Source: Flavobacteriales bacterium (GTDB lineage Bacteria > Bacteroidota > Bacteroidia > UBA10329). Taken from it: a stretch of DNA of 64,000 bases. This document shows positions 8,781 through 17,058 of this stretch, piece after piece. The notes under the pieces are model-generated. The model did no database searches. It had not been told where the DNA came from and saw only the letters and a program-made list of their open reading frames with translations. The stretch covers positions 62,001 through 126,000 of the forward strand of contig JACJZP010000001.1 in the NCBI GenBank assembly GCA_020635535.1, written 5' to 3'. Position numbers and translations under genes: made by a program. How positions within the stretch are numbered: position 1 is the stretch's first letter; every line of letters starts with the position of its first letter.

Positions 8781-8816
8781 ACGGAACGGTGGATAATGAA
8801 TTGCATCCGTTCCGTT
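8780..8816. promoter_or_regulatory. Perfect 10-bp inverted repeat between feo and mlaEF (operator candidate)
   Basis: AACGGAACGG at 8780-8789 and its exact complement CCGTTCCGTT at 8807-8816, with 17 nt between. The arms lie between the two divergent -7 boxes (8773-8780 and 8836-8843), a position where a repressor or activator could control feo, mlaEF or both. The regulator is not identifiable. Confidence 0.45.
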
Positions 8817-8835
8817 GTTCAATGTCAAGAATCCC

Positions 8836-8843
8836 TAATTTTA
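8836..8843 (+). promoter_or_regulatory. Candidate -7 box for mlaE
   Basis: TAATTTTA followed by GCCGC, 10 nt before the mlaE ATG; a TTG at 8815-8817 lies 18 nt upstream as a possible -33 element. Confidence 0.4.
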
Positions 8844-8853
8844 GCCGCATCAC

Positions 8854-9594
8854 ATGGGATTGTTCACTCACATCGGGCGGTACGTGTTATGGATGAGTCG
8901 CGTTTTCAAGAAACCCGAGAAATGGCGCGTTTACCGTAAACAGATCTTTTTTGAGATTCAGAGCATTGGCTATGCCTCTCTTGGACTGGTGGCATTGGTG
9001 AGCCTTTTTATGGGTGCGGTACTTGCCATTCAATTGGCATACAACATCGATAGCCCGCTTATTCCAATGTACACGGTAGGATTCGGGGTCCGTGATTCAT
9101 TGATCCTTGAATTCTCTCCTACCATCATCAGCATCATCCTTGTGGGTAAGGTGGGCTCAAGCATTGCCAGTGAAATAGGCACCATGCGGGTTACCGACCA
9201 GATTGATGCACTCGACATCATGGGTGTGAATTCCACGGGCTATTTGGTAGGTCCAAAGATGATAGCTGCAGTAATTTGCAACCCGTTCATTGCCATCATC
9301 AGCATGATTCTTGGAATGTTCGGTGGTTACGCAGCCGGAATATTGACCGGAGAAGTGCCTGGCAATACTTTCATTTTCGGATTGCAGTATGCCTTTCAAC
9401 CTTACTACATCACTTACGCGCTTATCAAAACTGCAGTATTTGCAGTGATCATTACAACCGTACCGGCCTATTTCGGCTACCACACATCCGGTGGTGCGCT
9501 TGAAGTTGGACGCTCCAGCACGGTTTCAGTGGTTTATAGCATTGTGGTTCTACTCACCTTCAACCTTATCCTCACTCAAATGCTCCTGCAATGA
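8854..9594 (+). CDS. mlaE: MlaE-type ABC transporter permease
   Basis: 246-residue membrane permease of the MlaE/YrbE family, which with MlaF and an MCE protein moves phospholipids between the two membranes. The family core is clear: EFSPTIISIILVGKVGSSIASEIGTMRVTDQ is shared in character with known MlaE proteins (residues ~88-115), followed by four hydrophobic segments and a C-terminal TSGGALEVGRSST block. Its stop overlaps mlaF as ATGA. No MCE (mlaD) gene follows, unlike the usual order. Confidence 0.93.
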   Translation: MGLFTHIGRYVLWMSRVFKKPEKWRVYRKQIFFEIQSIGYASLGLVALVSLFMGAVLAIQLAYNIDSPLIPMYTVGFGVRDSLILEFSPTIISIILVGKVGSSIASEIGTMRVTDQIDALDIMGVNSTGYLVGPKMIAAVICNPFIAIISMILGMFGGYAAGILTGEVPGNTFIFGLQYAFQPYYITYALIKTAVFAVIITTVPAYFGYHTSGGALEVGRSSTVSVVYSIVVLLTFNLILTQMLLQ

Positions 9595-10349
9595 TCGAGG
9601 TTAAGGGGTTGAACAAGAGTTTCGGTGAACATCACGTTCTGAAGAATATTGATGCGCAGTTCCACAAAGGACAGGTCAACATCATAATTGGTCAAAGTGG
9701 TTCCGGCAAAACAGTTCTTACCAAATGCATGGTAGGACTGTTTGACGTTGATTCTGGCACCGTTGAATATGACGGGAACGATTTTGCGTCAATGAGTTTC
9801 AAGGAGAAACTTAACGTTAGAAAAGACATAGGAATGCTTTTTCAAGGCGGAGCTCTCTTCGACTCCATGACGGTTGAAGAGAATATCATGTTCCCTCTTG
9901 CCATGTTCACAGATCAATCTCTTGCGGAAAGACGGGAACGTTCTCAATTCTGTTTGGATCGGGTAAATCTGCCAAAAGCGGCCAAACTCTTTCCTTCTGA
10001 GCTGAGCGGTGGTATGAAAAAGCGTGTGGCCATTGCAAGGGCCATTGCCACCAATCCGAAATATCTTTTCTGCGATGAACCGAACTCAGGCCTTGACCCA
10101 AAGACCGGGCTTGTGATCGATCAGTTGATCAAAGAGATCACGGACGAATACAACATCACCACCATTGTAATTACGCACGATATGAACTCGGTGATTGAGA
10201 TCGGAGATAACATCCATTTCATTTACAAGGGAGAAAAGTGGTGGGAGGGTTCCAAAGAAGAGATCCTAAGAACAAACAATCAGGAAGTGGTTGATTTTGT
10301 TTACGCTTCCAAGTTCATGAAGCGTGTACGGGCCGATCTTGCCAAATAA
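9591..10349 (+). CDS. mlaF: MlaF-type ABC transporter ATP-binding protein
   Basis: 252-residue ATPase with Walker A GQSGSGKT, Q-loop in GMLFQGGALFDSM, signature LSGGMKKRVAIARA and Walker B YLFCDEPNSGLDP followed by the switch His in VITHD. GGALFDSM after the Q-loop is characteristic of the MlaF/Ttg2A subgroup. It energises MlaE. Translation is coupled to mlaE through a 4-nt overlap, and the unit ends at a strong bidirectional terminator. Confidence 0.93.
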   Translation: MIEVKGLNKSFGEHHVLKNIDAQFHKGQVNIIIGQSGSGKTVLTKCMVGLFDVDSGTVEYDGNDFASMSFKEKLNVRKDIGMLFQGGALFDSMTVEENIMFPLAMFTDQSLAERRERSQFCLDRVNLPKAAKLFPSELSGGMKKRVAIARAIATNPKYLFCDEPNSGLDPKTGLVIDQLIKEITDEYNITTIVITHDMNSVIEIGDNIHFIYKGEKWWEGSKEEILRTNNQEVVDFVYASKFMKRVRADLAK

Positions 10350-10373
10350 CTTAACCAGATATTGACAAATAAA

Positions 10374-10406
10374 AAGGGCGTCCGACTGAGTCGGACGCCC
10401 TTCCTT
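10374..10406. terminator. Bidirectional terminator between mlaF and the T9SS cargo gene
   Basis: Perfect 14-bp inverted repeat AAGGGCGTCCGACT / AGTCGGACGCCCTT around a single G, flanked by A-rich and T-rich sequence on the two sides. It serves convergent genes ending at 10349 and 10422. Confidence 0.9.
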
Positions 10407-10421
10407 TTAAAAGATTGAATC

Positions 10422-11480
10422 TTATTTCAACACTTCCAAACGCTTGGCCATACGACCTCCGTTTGCCTGCAATGAGTAAATGTAAGATCCTGCGCTTAGC
10501 GTTCCTGCTGGAATGTTGATAGTGTGGATACCAGCAGCCTTTGTTCCTTCGGTAACGGTGTAAACCAATTTACCGCTCATGTCAAGAATGTTGATCTCAA
10601 CTTTATCAGCAGCATTCTCCAAACCGTACTGAATTCTAACTGTCTCAGCAGAAACAGCTGGGTTAGGGTAAGTGGTCATCTTAACACCATTCAAGAAACC
10701 TTGCTCCTCAATACCTACACCACTTTCAGCAACGATAGCGAAAATTGCAAGATTCACATCCAAACCTCCCTGAAGTAGGCCTGTTGTAAGAGCCCAAATT
10801 CTTGTTGGAGCGATGTCAAATCCGATGTTTGACCATGTGTAACTTCCATCGCTTGCACCATCTTCACTGGCGTAAATCCACACAGTGTCAGCTGGAGCTC
10901 CATACAGATCGGTAATGTCAACGGCCAACGCAAAGTCAGTGTTTGTCCAAAGTGGATTTGCGAACATTACATAGGTAGCATCAGTGGTGTCAACATCATC
11001 AAATGCAAGTGTAGCAGAACCTAATTGCTGATTCGGTCCTATTACATCCGGACTCTGAACCTGTGCGTTTGAGTAAGCCTTGTTATCTGCAAGACTGAAC
11101 ATTTGCACTGTAAGATCGGCAGGAGATCCAGAAACATCTTCCTTACCACCGAACCAGATCATAGCACCCGTTACATTGTACTCCGTATTCACAATATAAC
11201 CGGCAGCGTATGCAAAATTCAATTGATGCACGGTCTGTCCTTGAACCTGACCTTCCAGATCATTGGTTCCAAAAACAAAACCTGAAGGCGAACCATACTG
11301 CCAGATCTCTGTACCGAAGTCAGCAAGACCAAGAGTGTCAGTTGCATCCAATGCAGAAGAATGCTCAACTGGCATTACCTCTTTACCAACCGCGTGGTTG
11401 ATCTGAATCTCTGAGAGGCTCTGAGCCATAGTGGCCGCACCCATCAGCAAAAGCGAAAAGCTTAAGTAGATTTTTTTCAT
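10422..11480 (-). CDS. Secreted protein with type IX sorting domain
   Basis: 352 residues. The signal peptide is MKKIYLSFSLLLMGAATMAQ. The middle (~25-265) is Asp/Thr-rich beta-type sequence with no recognised catalytic motif. The last ~80 residues form a Por secretion-system sorting domain: TYPNPAVS, then NILDMSGKLVYTV, and ending GGRMAKRLEVLK. Such proteins cross the outer membrane by T9SS and are anchored or released. It is a single-gene unit between two control elements. The substrate or function of the exported part is unknown. Confidence 0.85.
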   Translation of the reverse strand: MKKIYLSFSLLLMGAATMAQSLSEIQINHAVGKEVMPVEHSSALDATDTLGLADFGTEIWQYGSPSGFVFGTNDLEGQVQGQTVHQLNFAYAAGYIVNTEYNVTGAMIWFGGKEDVSGSPADLTVQMFSLADNKAYSNAQVQSPDVIGPNQQLGSATLAFDDVDTTDATYVMFANPLWTNTDFALAVDITDLYGAPADTVWIYASEDGASDGSYTWSNIGFDIAPTRIWALTTGLLQGGLDVNLAIFAIVAESGVGIEEQGFLNGVKMTTYPNPAVSAETVRIQYGLENAADKVEINILDMSGKLVYTVTEGTKAAGIHTINIPAGTLSAGSYIYSLQANGGRMAKRLEVLK

Positions 11481-11513
11481 CGTTTAGTTATTAAGGGTTT
11501 TAGAATGAAGCGC

Positions 11514-11521
11514 TGAAAGTA
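11514..11521 (-). promoter_or_regulatory. Candidate -7 box of the T9SS cargo gene
   Basis: TACTTTCA followed by GCGC, the same variant as before gmhA; 33 nt upstream of the ATG. Confidence 0.3.
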
Positions 11522-11556
11522 AAAAAATTGTGAACAGGACGTTTGTCAGATGTTGA

Positions 11557-12546
11557 TCAACTTTGAATTTTCTTCCAAAGTACATCCTTGAGTTCTTGCA
11601 ATCCGGTTTGAGAAACGGATGAAATGTAAACCACAGGTATGTCGAGCGTTATTGTTTCTGCCAACTCTGCTTTGAGCTCGTCATCCAACATATCGCATTT
11701 AGAAACGGCCAGCACGCGGTCTTTATCCAATAGTTCGGGGTTGTACTGTTCCAACTCATTGAGCAGAATGTGGTATTCTTTCATCACATCGTCTGAATCT
11801 GCCGGAACCATGAAGAGCAGAACCGAATTCCGCTCTATATGACGAAGGAATCGATGACCAAGGCCTTTTCCTTCGTGCGCTCCCTCAATGATACCGGGAA
11901 TATCGGCCATTACAAACGACCGATGATTTCGATAGCTTACAATACCAAGATTCGGAACAAGTGTGGTGAACGGGTAATTGGCAATCTCCGGTTTTGCAGC
12001 CGAAACCACCGAAAGCAGCGTAGATTTCCCAGCATTCGGAAAACCGACAAGACCCACATCGGCCAACACTTTAAGTTCAAGAATTTTCCACTCCTCTTTT
12101 CCAAGTTCGCCTGGTTGAGCAAATCGCGGAGTTTGATTGGTGGAAGATTTGAAATGAACGTTCCCTCTACCGCCTCTGCCTCCTTCCGTCAATATCTTTT
12201 CCTGACCGTCTTCCGTAATCTCAAAAAGCACTTCATCGGTTTCTGCATCCTTCACAACTGTTCCCAATGGAACCTCAATTATCTGATCTTTGCCGCTGGC
12301 GCCTGTGGCTTCAGACTTTCCTCCATTCTCGCCATGACCGGCAATAATGTGCTTCTGATAACGCAGGTGAAGTAACGTCCACATCTGCGTATTCCCACGA
12401 ATAATGATGTGACCTCCTCTACCACCATCACCACCATCAGGGCCACCCTTTGGGTTGAGCCTTGACCGATACAAATGCGAAGACCCAGCGCCTCCATTTC
12501 CGCTTCTGCAACAGATTCTAACGTGGTCTATGAAATTGCTCTTCAT
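11557..12546 (-). CDS. obgE: Obg-family GTPase
   Basis: Ribosome-associated GTPase needed for 50S assembly and stress control. The N-terminal glycine-rich Obg fold (~1-158) contains GGDGGRGGH and GGRGGRGN. The G domain has G1 GFPNAGKST, G3 DIPGIIEGA and G4 SKCD. The protein ends near residue 329 without the extra C-terminal domain of some Gram-positive Obg proteins. It lies downstream of adk on the same strand but is separated from it by a terminator hairpin that also carries a -7 box. Confidence 0.96.
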   Translation of the reverse strand: MKSNFIDHVRICCRSGNGGAGSSHLYRSRLNPKGGPDGGDGGRGGHIIIRGNTQMWTLLHLRYQKHIIAGHGENGGKSEATGASGKDQIIEVPLGTVVKDAETDEVLFEITEDGQEKILTEGGRGGRGNVHFKSSTNQTPRFAQPGELGKEEWKILELKVLADVGLVGFPNAGKSTLLSVVSAAKPEIANYPFTTLVPNLGIVSYRNHRSFVMADIPGIIEGAHEGKGLGHRFLRHIERNSVLLFMVPADSDDVMKEYHILLNELEQYNPELLDKDRVLAVSKCDMLDDELKAELAETITLDIPVVYISSVSQTGLQELKDVLWKKIQS

Positions 12547-12547
12547 G

Positions 12548-12584
12548 ATAAAAAGAAAGGAGAACCAAAGGTATGGTTCTCCTT
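12548..12584 (-). terminator. Terminator of adk overlapping the obg promoter
   Basis: On the minus strand AAGGAGAACC / GGTTCTCCTT form a 10-bp stem (12557-12584) followed by TCTTTTTATC. The 8-nt loop region and first stem base spell the box TACCTTTG. Confidence 0.7.
12566..12573 (-). promoter_or_regulatory. Candidate -7 box for obg inside the terminator loop
   Basis: TACCTTTG, exact TAnnTTTG match, 19 nt before the obg ATG and lying in the loop of the adk terminator hairpin. Confidence 0.45.
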
Positions 12585-12606
12585 CAAGTTCAAATTCATA
12601 CTGTGT

Positions 12607-13179
12607 TTAGCCTTTGTCCATTGCTTCGCAGATGCGGCCAAAAATTTCATCAATGGTGCCAACGCCATTTACCAATCGAAGCTTTCCTTGTCCCTTGTAA
12701 AACTCAGCAACTGGAGCTGTTTGAGCGTTGTAGACGTCAATTCTGTTCTGGATTACAGCTGGGTCAGCATCATCTGCACGACCAGAAACCTCCGCACGTT
12801 TCATCAATCGCGTTTTCAGTTCTTCTTCCGGAACATCCAGCGCCACCATCATGCTTACAGAAGTACCTTTTCCTGCAAGTAGTTCATCAAGCGCAGCTGC
12901 CTGAGCGGATGTTCTTGGAAAGCCATCGAAAATGAAGCCTTTAGCATCTGAATTCTTCTCTACCTCAGCACCCAACATATTTATGGTAACCTCATCTGGT
13001 ACCAACTCACCTTTGTCCATATAACTCTTGGCCAGTTTACCCAATTCGGTTTCGTTCTTGATATTGAAACGGAACACATCTCCTGTGGAAATATGCACCA
13101 AGCCGTAGTGGCTGATAAGCTTTTCTGACTGAGTTCCTTTTCCAGCTCCCGGAGGGCCGAACAACACTAAATTCAACAT
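12607..13179 (-). CDS. adk: Adenylate kinase, short form
   Basis: Interconverts 2 ADP with ATP and AMP. P-loop GPPGAGKGT, the AMP-binding STGDVFR block, and FDGFPRT with the conserved Arg are visible. At 190 residues the LID domain is short and carries no four-Cys zinc site (AEVSGRADDADP), as in other short bacterial adenylate kinases. It follows hpt by 3 nt and is cotranscribed with it, a purine-nucleotide pairing. A hairpin terminator follows. Confidence 0.96.
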   Translation of the reverse strand: MLNLVLFGPPGAGKGTQSEKLISHYGLVHISTGDVFRFNIKNETELGKLAKSYMDKGELVPDEVTINMLGAEVEKNSDAKGFIFDGFPRTSAQAAALDELLAGKGTSVSMMVALDVPEEELKTRLMKRAEVSGRADDADPAVIQNRIDVYNAQTAPVAEFYKGQGKLRLVNGVGTIDEIFGRICEAMDKG

Positions 13180-13182
13180 GTT

Positions 13183-13725
13183 TTACTTTGGATTTAATTG
13201 ATACAATGCAGGCAGATTGCGGCCCAAGCCATCGTAGTCAAGGCCGTAACCAACCACAAATCTGTCTGGTATTTCTTTTCCGATGAAATCGACCATATAG
13301 TCGCCTTCAAAGGCATCTGGTTTAAAGAGTAACGTGCAGATGCTTACTGAAAGCGCACCAGAATCTTTCATTTTCTGCTTGATGCGCCCCATGGTTCTGC
13401 CCGTATCCACAATATCTTCGATGATGATAATCTCACGTCCGCGAACATCCACACCAACCGGCATCATCTCTTTTACTTCTCCTGTGCTGGCCGTTCCACG
13501 ATATGAACTCACGCGAAGAAAACTGACTTCAACATCTCCGTTCAGTTGCTTAATTAGATCTGACGCAAACATGAAAGCACCGTTCAGAACCACCACAAGC
13601 AGTGGGCATTTGCCTCGATAATCTGAGTTGATTCGGGCAGCGAGTTTAGCAACAATCTGCTCCAGATCGGATTTCTCCAAATAAGGAACGAATTCCAGCT
13701 CGTGAAGTTTAACTGACTCTGCCAT
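13183..13725 (-). CDS. hpt: Hypoxanthine phosphoribosyltransferase
   Basis: Purine salvage enzyme converting hypoxanthine or guanine plus PRPP to IMP or GMP. The PRPP-binding motif IIIEDIVDTGRTM is present, LNGAFMFASDL forms the first PP-loop, and DFIGKEIPDRFVVGYGLDYD is the purine-binding C-terminal block. Length of 180 residues is normal. The first gene of an hpt-adk unit with a TAAATTTG box at 13739-13746. Confidence 0.94.
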   Translation of the reverse strand: MAESVKLHELEFVPYLEKSDLEQIVAKLAARINSDYRGKCPLLVVVLNGAFMFASDLIKQLNGDVEVSFLRVSSYRGTASTGEVKEMMPVGVDVRGREIIIIEDIVDTGRTMGRIKQKMKDSGALSVSICTLLFKPDAFEGDYMVDFIGKEIPDRFVVGYGLDYDGLGRNLPALYQLNPK

Positions 13726-13738
13726 TAAATGAGGCCGG

Positions 13739-13746
13739 CAAATTTA
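13739..13746 (-). promoter_or_regulatory. Candidate -7 box for hpt-adk
   Basis: TAAATTTG followed by CCGGCC, 13 nt before the hpt ATG. Confidence 0.5.
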
Positions 13747-13764
13747 GGAAACAACGGCCAGCAC

Positions 13765-14943
13765 TTAATTACCTTCTAATGCGGCCTTTATCTGATCCCT
13801 TAACTCTTCGGTATCATCCACCTTTTCGCCAGCTGTTTTTCCCGCATCAATGGCTTTGTCAGCCCACTGTAGTGCAGCATCATAATTGCCTGATTTGAAC
13901 AGCAATGCAGCATAGGTATCGAGATACATGTACTGTGGATCCTGCTCCACCACACGCTTCATCCAACTTAGTGCTTTATTCAGCACATCTTTATTATCAA
14001 CACTCAAGTAGATGGTCCAACTGTAGTTGTTTATGCCACCCAAGAAATTCTCAAAGCCATAGAAATCAATCAATTTCTGAACACAATCAGCATATCCACT
14101 CCAGTCTCCTTTGCCTTCGCAGAACTTCAACTGGTACATGGATTTGGATGCTTCCAGTTCATCTTCAATATACTTGTCGGCAAAGTCCAAAACCTGTTCT
14201 AGATCCTTCTCATCCTGACTTTTCATTGCCTTTTGAAGCATGTTGAAGGCAATTCCCGAGATCTTCTCATCCACCTCCACTTTTCCATAAGCATCAGCAT
14301 ACGCTTTCCTATTCTTCAAAAATTGCTCCGTGTATTTTTCTGACGATGGGAACTTGTACATGACAGACCAGGCTGCTTCGCTCATCAAATCCTTTTGAGA
14401 AGAAAGCCATTTTTCAACTTCTCCTTCTTCTGGGTTCTTACGTTTTTCTTCCTTGTCTTTATTTGTGAATGAATTCAAATAGAAATCAGGAAAATCAACT
14501 TTATCTGTAAGTTTTGATGGGTAGTTCGGTTGATTGGATTCATCAAGCACCGCTTTCACTTCGGCTGCAAAATCACTCGGGTTTTCCTTGTACCCGAACA
14601 TTTTTCCAGCGAGCTTTCCTTCGGGCGTAAACATCAGATAACTGGGATAACCAAGCACACGGTATCTCGCTCCTAAGGCTACACCATCGCCTCGCTCCAT
14701 ATCTACCTTAACGGAAATGAAATTCCCGTTAAGCACGGCAGCCACCTCTTCTGCCGGAAATGTGTTTTTGTCGGCAACTTTGCACCATCCACACCAATCA
14801 GTGTAGCAATCAATAAACAGATGTTTATTCTCTTTCCTTGCCCGTGCATAGGCTTCTTGCCACGTTCCCTCAAACCAATTGGTCTGTGCGAACCCAAATG
14901 TATTGAGCAATAAAAATCCAGCTAAAAGAAGTGTTGTTCTCAT
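13765..14943 (-). CDS. Exported thioredoxin-fold protein with C-terminal TPR-like helices
   Basis: 392 residues. A signal peptide ends near GFAQ, followed by a thioredoxin-like domain (~22-130) with the redox motif WCGWC and the cis-Pro segment GYPSYLMF. The rest is helical; the last 80 residues (YLDTYAALLFKSGNYDAALQWADKAI) look like a tetratricopeptide repeat. This is the DUF255/thiol-disulfide oxidoreductase type common in Bacteroidota periplasm. Redox partner unknown. Transcribed from its own TACCTTCG box at 14961-14968. Confidence 0.82.
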   Translation of the reverse strand: MRTTLLLAGFLLLNTFGFAQTNWFEGTWQEAYARARKENKHLFIDCYTDWCGWCKVADKNTFPAEEVAAVLNGNFISVKVDMERGDGVALGARYRVLGYPSYLMFTPEGKLAGKMFGYKENPSDFAAEVKAVLDESNQPNYPSKLTDKVDFPDFYLNSFTNKDKEEKRKNPEEGEVEKWLSSQKDLMSEAAWSVMYKFPSSEKYTEQFLKNRKAYADAYGKVEVDEKISGIAFNMLQKAMKSQDEKDLEQVLDFADKYIEDELEASKSMYQLKFCEGKGDWSGYADCVQKLIDFYGFENFLGGINNYSWTIYLSVDNKDVLNKALSWMKRVVEQDPQYMYLDTYAALLFKSGNYDAALQWADKAIDAGKTAGEKVDDTEELRDQIKAALEGN

Positions 14944-14960
14944 GAGTGTTGATTTGCGTT

Positions 14961-14968
14961 CGAAGGTA
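14961..14968 (-). promoter_or_regulatory. Candidate -7 box of the thioredoxin-like gene
   Basis: TACCTTCG, 17 nt before the ATG; TTCG variant also seen before leuS and the aminotransferase. Confidence 0.4.
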
Positions 14969-15029
14969 GCTTTAATTGACCGGAGAATTTGACCATGCGA
15001 AGACGTTTAATCAACAGCTTTTTAGGTCT

Positions 15030-15037
15030 TACTTTTG
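15030..15037 (+). promoter_or_regulatory. Candidate -7 box for purK, 4 nt from the start codon
   Basis: TACTTTTG is an exact TAnnTTTG match and is followed by CGGC and then ATG. A start of transcription 4-6 nt after the box would fall on the ATG itself. Confidence 0.5.
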
Positions 15038-15041
15038 CGGC

Positions 15042-16175
15042 ATGAGTTACCGACCGAAGACCAAGCTTGGCATTCTGGGTGGCGGACAGTTGGGTCGCAT
15101 GATGATTCAGGAAACCATCAATATTGATGTGGATGTTCATGTTCTGGATCCTGACCCAGATGCGCCTTGCCGCGATATTTCGCATTCATTCACCAACGGA
15201 AGTTTCAAGGATTACGACACCGTTCTAGCCTTCGGGAAAGACATGGACGTGGTGACCATTGAGATTGAACATGTAAATGTGGATGCGCTGGAAGAGTTGG
15301 AAAAGCAAGGCGTGAAGGTCTATCCGCAACCGAATGTCATCCGACTTATTCAGGATAAAGGTGCTCAGAAAGAATTTTATGCCCAGCATGGAATTCCAAC
15401 TTCAGATTACCGATTGATTGGAGAAAATGAAGCTGAAAATCACGCTGATTTTTTTCCTGTTTTTCAGAAACTGAGAAAAGGCGGCTATGATGGGAAAGGC
15501 GTTCAATCACTGAAATCATCCAAAGATCTTTCGAAAGCATTTTCGGAGCCAAGCGTGCTCGAAAAAGCCGTTGACCTTGAAAAGGAACTTTCGGTAATTG
15601 TGGCAAGAAATGCCTCTGGCGAAGTGAAAACCTTCCCAACGGTTGAGTTGGAATTCAATCCTGTTGCCAATTTGGTCGAGTTCCTTTTCAGTCCAGCGAA
15701 TGTTTCGGACGAAGTTGAAAAAACCTCGCAGGAAATCGCCAAAACAATTGCTGAGAAACTGGAGATCGTTGGTCTTTTGGCCGTTGAGCTTTTCCTTGAC
15801 AAAGCAGGAAATGTGCTGGTGAACGAGATTGCGCCACGCCCTCACAACAGCGGTCATCAGAGCATAGAAGGCAATTACACTTCTCAGTTCATGCAGCACG
15901 TTCGGGCCATTCTTAACATCAGTTTGGGAAACACAGAAATCATTAAGCCTTCGGTGATGGTGAATCTTCTTGGCGAAGACGGTTTTTCGGGCGAAGCCCA
16001 GTACGAAGGACTGGAAGACGTGCTTGCCCTGAAAGGCGTGAATGTGCATCTTTACGGAAAGCGGTTAACCAAGCCGTTCCGCAAAATGGGTCACGTCACC
16101 ATTATTGCAGATACATTGGATGAGGCGAAAAGCACGGCTCTTGCGGTGAAAGAGAAGTTGAGAGTTATTAGTTGA
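15042..16175 (+). CDS. purK: 5-(carboxyamino)imidazole ribonucleotide synthase
   Basis: ATP-grasp enzyme that carboxylates AIR to N5-CAIR in purine synthesis, the substrate of PurE just downstream. Seen: GILGGGQLGRMM at the N-terminus, RKGGYDGKGVQ for ATP binding, and NEIAPRPHNSGHQ in the active site. 377 residues from the ATG at 15042; the frame extends 22 codons upstream, but that stretch contains the promoter box and lacks similarity to the family start. An 89-nt gap containing a palindromic repeat separates it from purE. Confidence 0.95.
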   Translation: MSYRPKTKLGILGGGQLGRMMIQETINIDVDVHVLDPDPDAPCRDISHSFTNGSFKDYDTVLAFGKDMDVVTIEIEHVNVDALEELEKQGVKVYPQPNVIRLIQDKGAQKEFYAQHGIPTSDYRLIGENEAENHADFFPVFQKLRKGGYDGKGVQSLKSSKDLSKAFSEPSVLEKAVDLEKELSVIVARNASGEVKTFPTVELEFNPVANLVEFLFSPANVSDEVEKTSQEIAKTIAEKLEIVGLLAVELFLDKAGNVLVNEIAPRPHNSGHQSIEGNYTSQFMQHVRAILNISLGNTEIIKPSVMVNLLGEDGFSGEAQYEGLEDVLALKGVNVHLYGKRLTKPFRKMGHVTIIADTLDEAKSTALAVKEKLRVIS

Positions 16176-16220
16176 CAGCGTTGATAAAGTTGATATAAAC
16201 CATTCCCACCACCTCCGCTT

Positions 16221-16260
16221 GAAAGGGATTTCCCCCGTTGGGGGAATTAAAAGGGGGCTG
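16221..16260. repeat. Partial palindromic repeat between purK and purE
   Basis: Contains CCCCC-gtt-GGGGG and GAAAGGGA/AAAAGGGGG runs related to the CCCCCTTTTnnGGGGG half of the repeat family at 26901, 28517 and 35398. Confidence 0.5.
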
Positions 16261-16264
16261 AAAA

Positions 16265-16765
16265 ATGAGCAAACCGCAAGTTGGCATAATCATGGGCAGC
16301 AGCTCGGATCTAAAAGTGATGAAAGACGCTGCCGATGTTCTGAAAGAATTGGGCATCGAATTCGAAATGACGGTTGTTTCCGCTCACAGAACGCCAGACC
16401 GCATGTTCGATTACGCCAAAGGCGCTGCCGACCGAGGTTTGAGAGTGATCATTGCGGGCGCGGGCGGAGCAGCTCATCTTCCAGGAATGGTTGCATCCTT
16501 AACTACACTTCCCGTTATCGGTGTTCCTGTGAAAAGCTCCAATTCCATCGATGGTTGGGACAGCATCCTGTCCATCTTACAGATGCCGAATGGTGTTCCT
16601 GTTGCAACTGTTGCTCTGAATGCCGCCAAAAATGCTGGTATTCTTGCTGCTCAGATCATCGGTGCTTCGGACAAAGCCGTTCTTCAGCGTATGGCCGATT
16701 ACAAGGAAAGTCTGAAAGACAAGGTGATGGAGAGTAAGGACGAGGTGGAGGGTTATTCATCCTGA
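16265..16765 (+). CDS. purE: N5-carboxyaminoimidazole ribonucleotide mutase
   Basis: Class I PurE, converts N5-CAIR to CAIR after PurK. IIMGSSSDLKVM and SAHRTPDRMFDYA are the substrate-binding loops with the catalytic His in SAHRT; GAGGAAHLPGM is also present. Length of 166 residues is typical. It follows purK, which confirms the two-enzyme route rather than the class II PurE of animals. Confidence 0.96.
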   Translation: MSKPQVGIIMGSSSDLKVMKDAADVLKELGIEFEMTVVSAHRTPDRMFDYAKGAADRGLRVIIAGAGGAAHLPGMVASLTTLPVIGVPVKSSNSIDGWDSILSILQMPNGVPVATVALNAAKNAGILAAQIIGASDKAVLQRMADYKESLKDKVMESKDEVEGYSS

Positions 16766-16791
16766 AACACTACACCAGGATAATTGTTGAT

Positions 16792-16799
16792 TATATTTA
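16792..16799 (+). promoter_or_regulatory. Candidate -7 box for the toxin-antitoxin pair
   Basis: TATATTTA, one base from TAnnTTTG, 22 nt before the antitoxin ATG; the same octamer precedes the proline dehydrogenase gene. Confidence 0.3.
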
Positions 16800-16821
16800 C
16801 AATTCATAAATACGATTGACA

Positions 16822-17058
16822 ATGGCAACTTTCACAACGACCCTTCCGAACGATCTGCTTGAGCTCCTTTCGAAGAAAGCCGAAGAGTATCATCTTGCCA
16901 AAAATAAGCTGATTGAAAAGGCCCTTCGTGTATACTTGGATGAACTGACCAGGGCGGAGTATCGCAAATCCTATGAACGCGCAGCCCAAGACGAAGATAT
17001 GCTGCTGATAGCCGAAGAAGGAATGGCAGATTATCTACGTCAACTTGACGAGCTATGA
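16822..17058 (+). CDS. Ribbon-helix-helix antitoxin of a MazEF-like pair
   Basis: 78 residues. FTTTLPNDLLELLSKKAEEYHLAKNKLIEKALRVYLDEL has the strand-helix-helix pattern of CopG/MetJ DNA-binding antitoxins; the acidic C-terminal part would bind the toxin. ATG at 16822 is preferred to the TTG two codons earlier. Its stop overlaps the toxin start by ATGA, the usual antitoxin-first order. The protein probably represses its own promoter. Confidence 0.8.
   Translation: MATFTTTLPNDLLELLSKKAEEYHLAKNKLIEKALRVYLDELTRAEYRKSYERAAQDEDMLLIAEEGMADYLRQLDEL

Noticed and set aside
8815..8828. FNR-type site TTGTTCAATGTCAA between feo and mlaE
   Set aside because: 8 of 10 matches but centred near -53 and -26 of the two promoters, neither a usual activator position; overlaps the inverted repeat.
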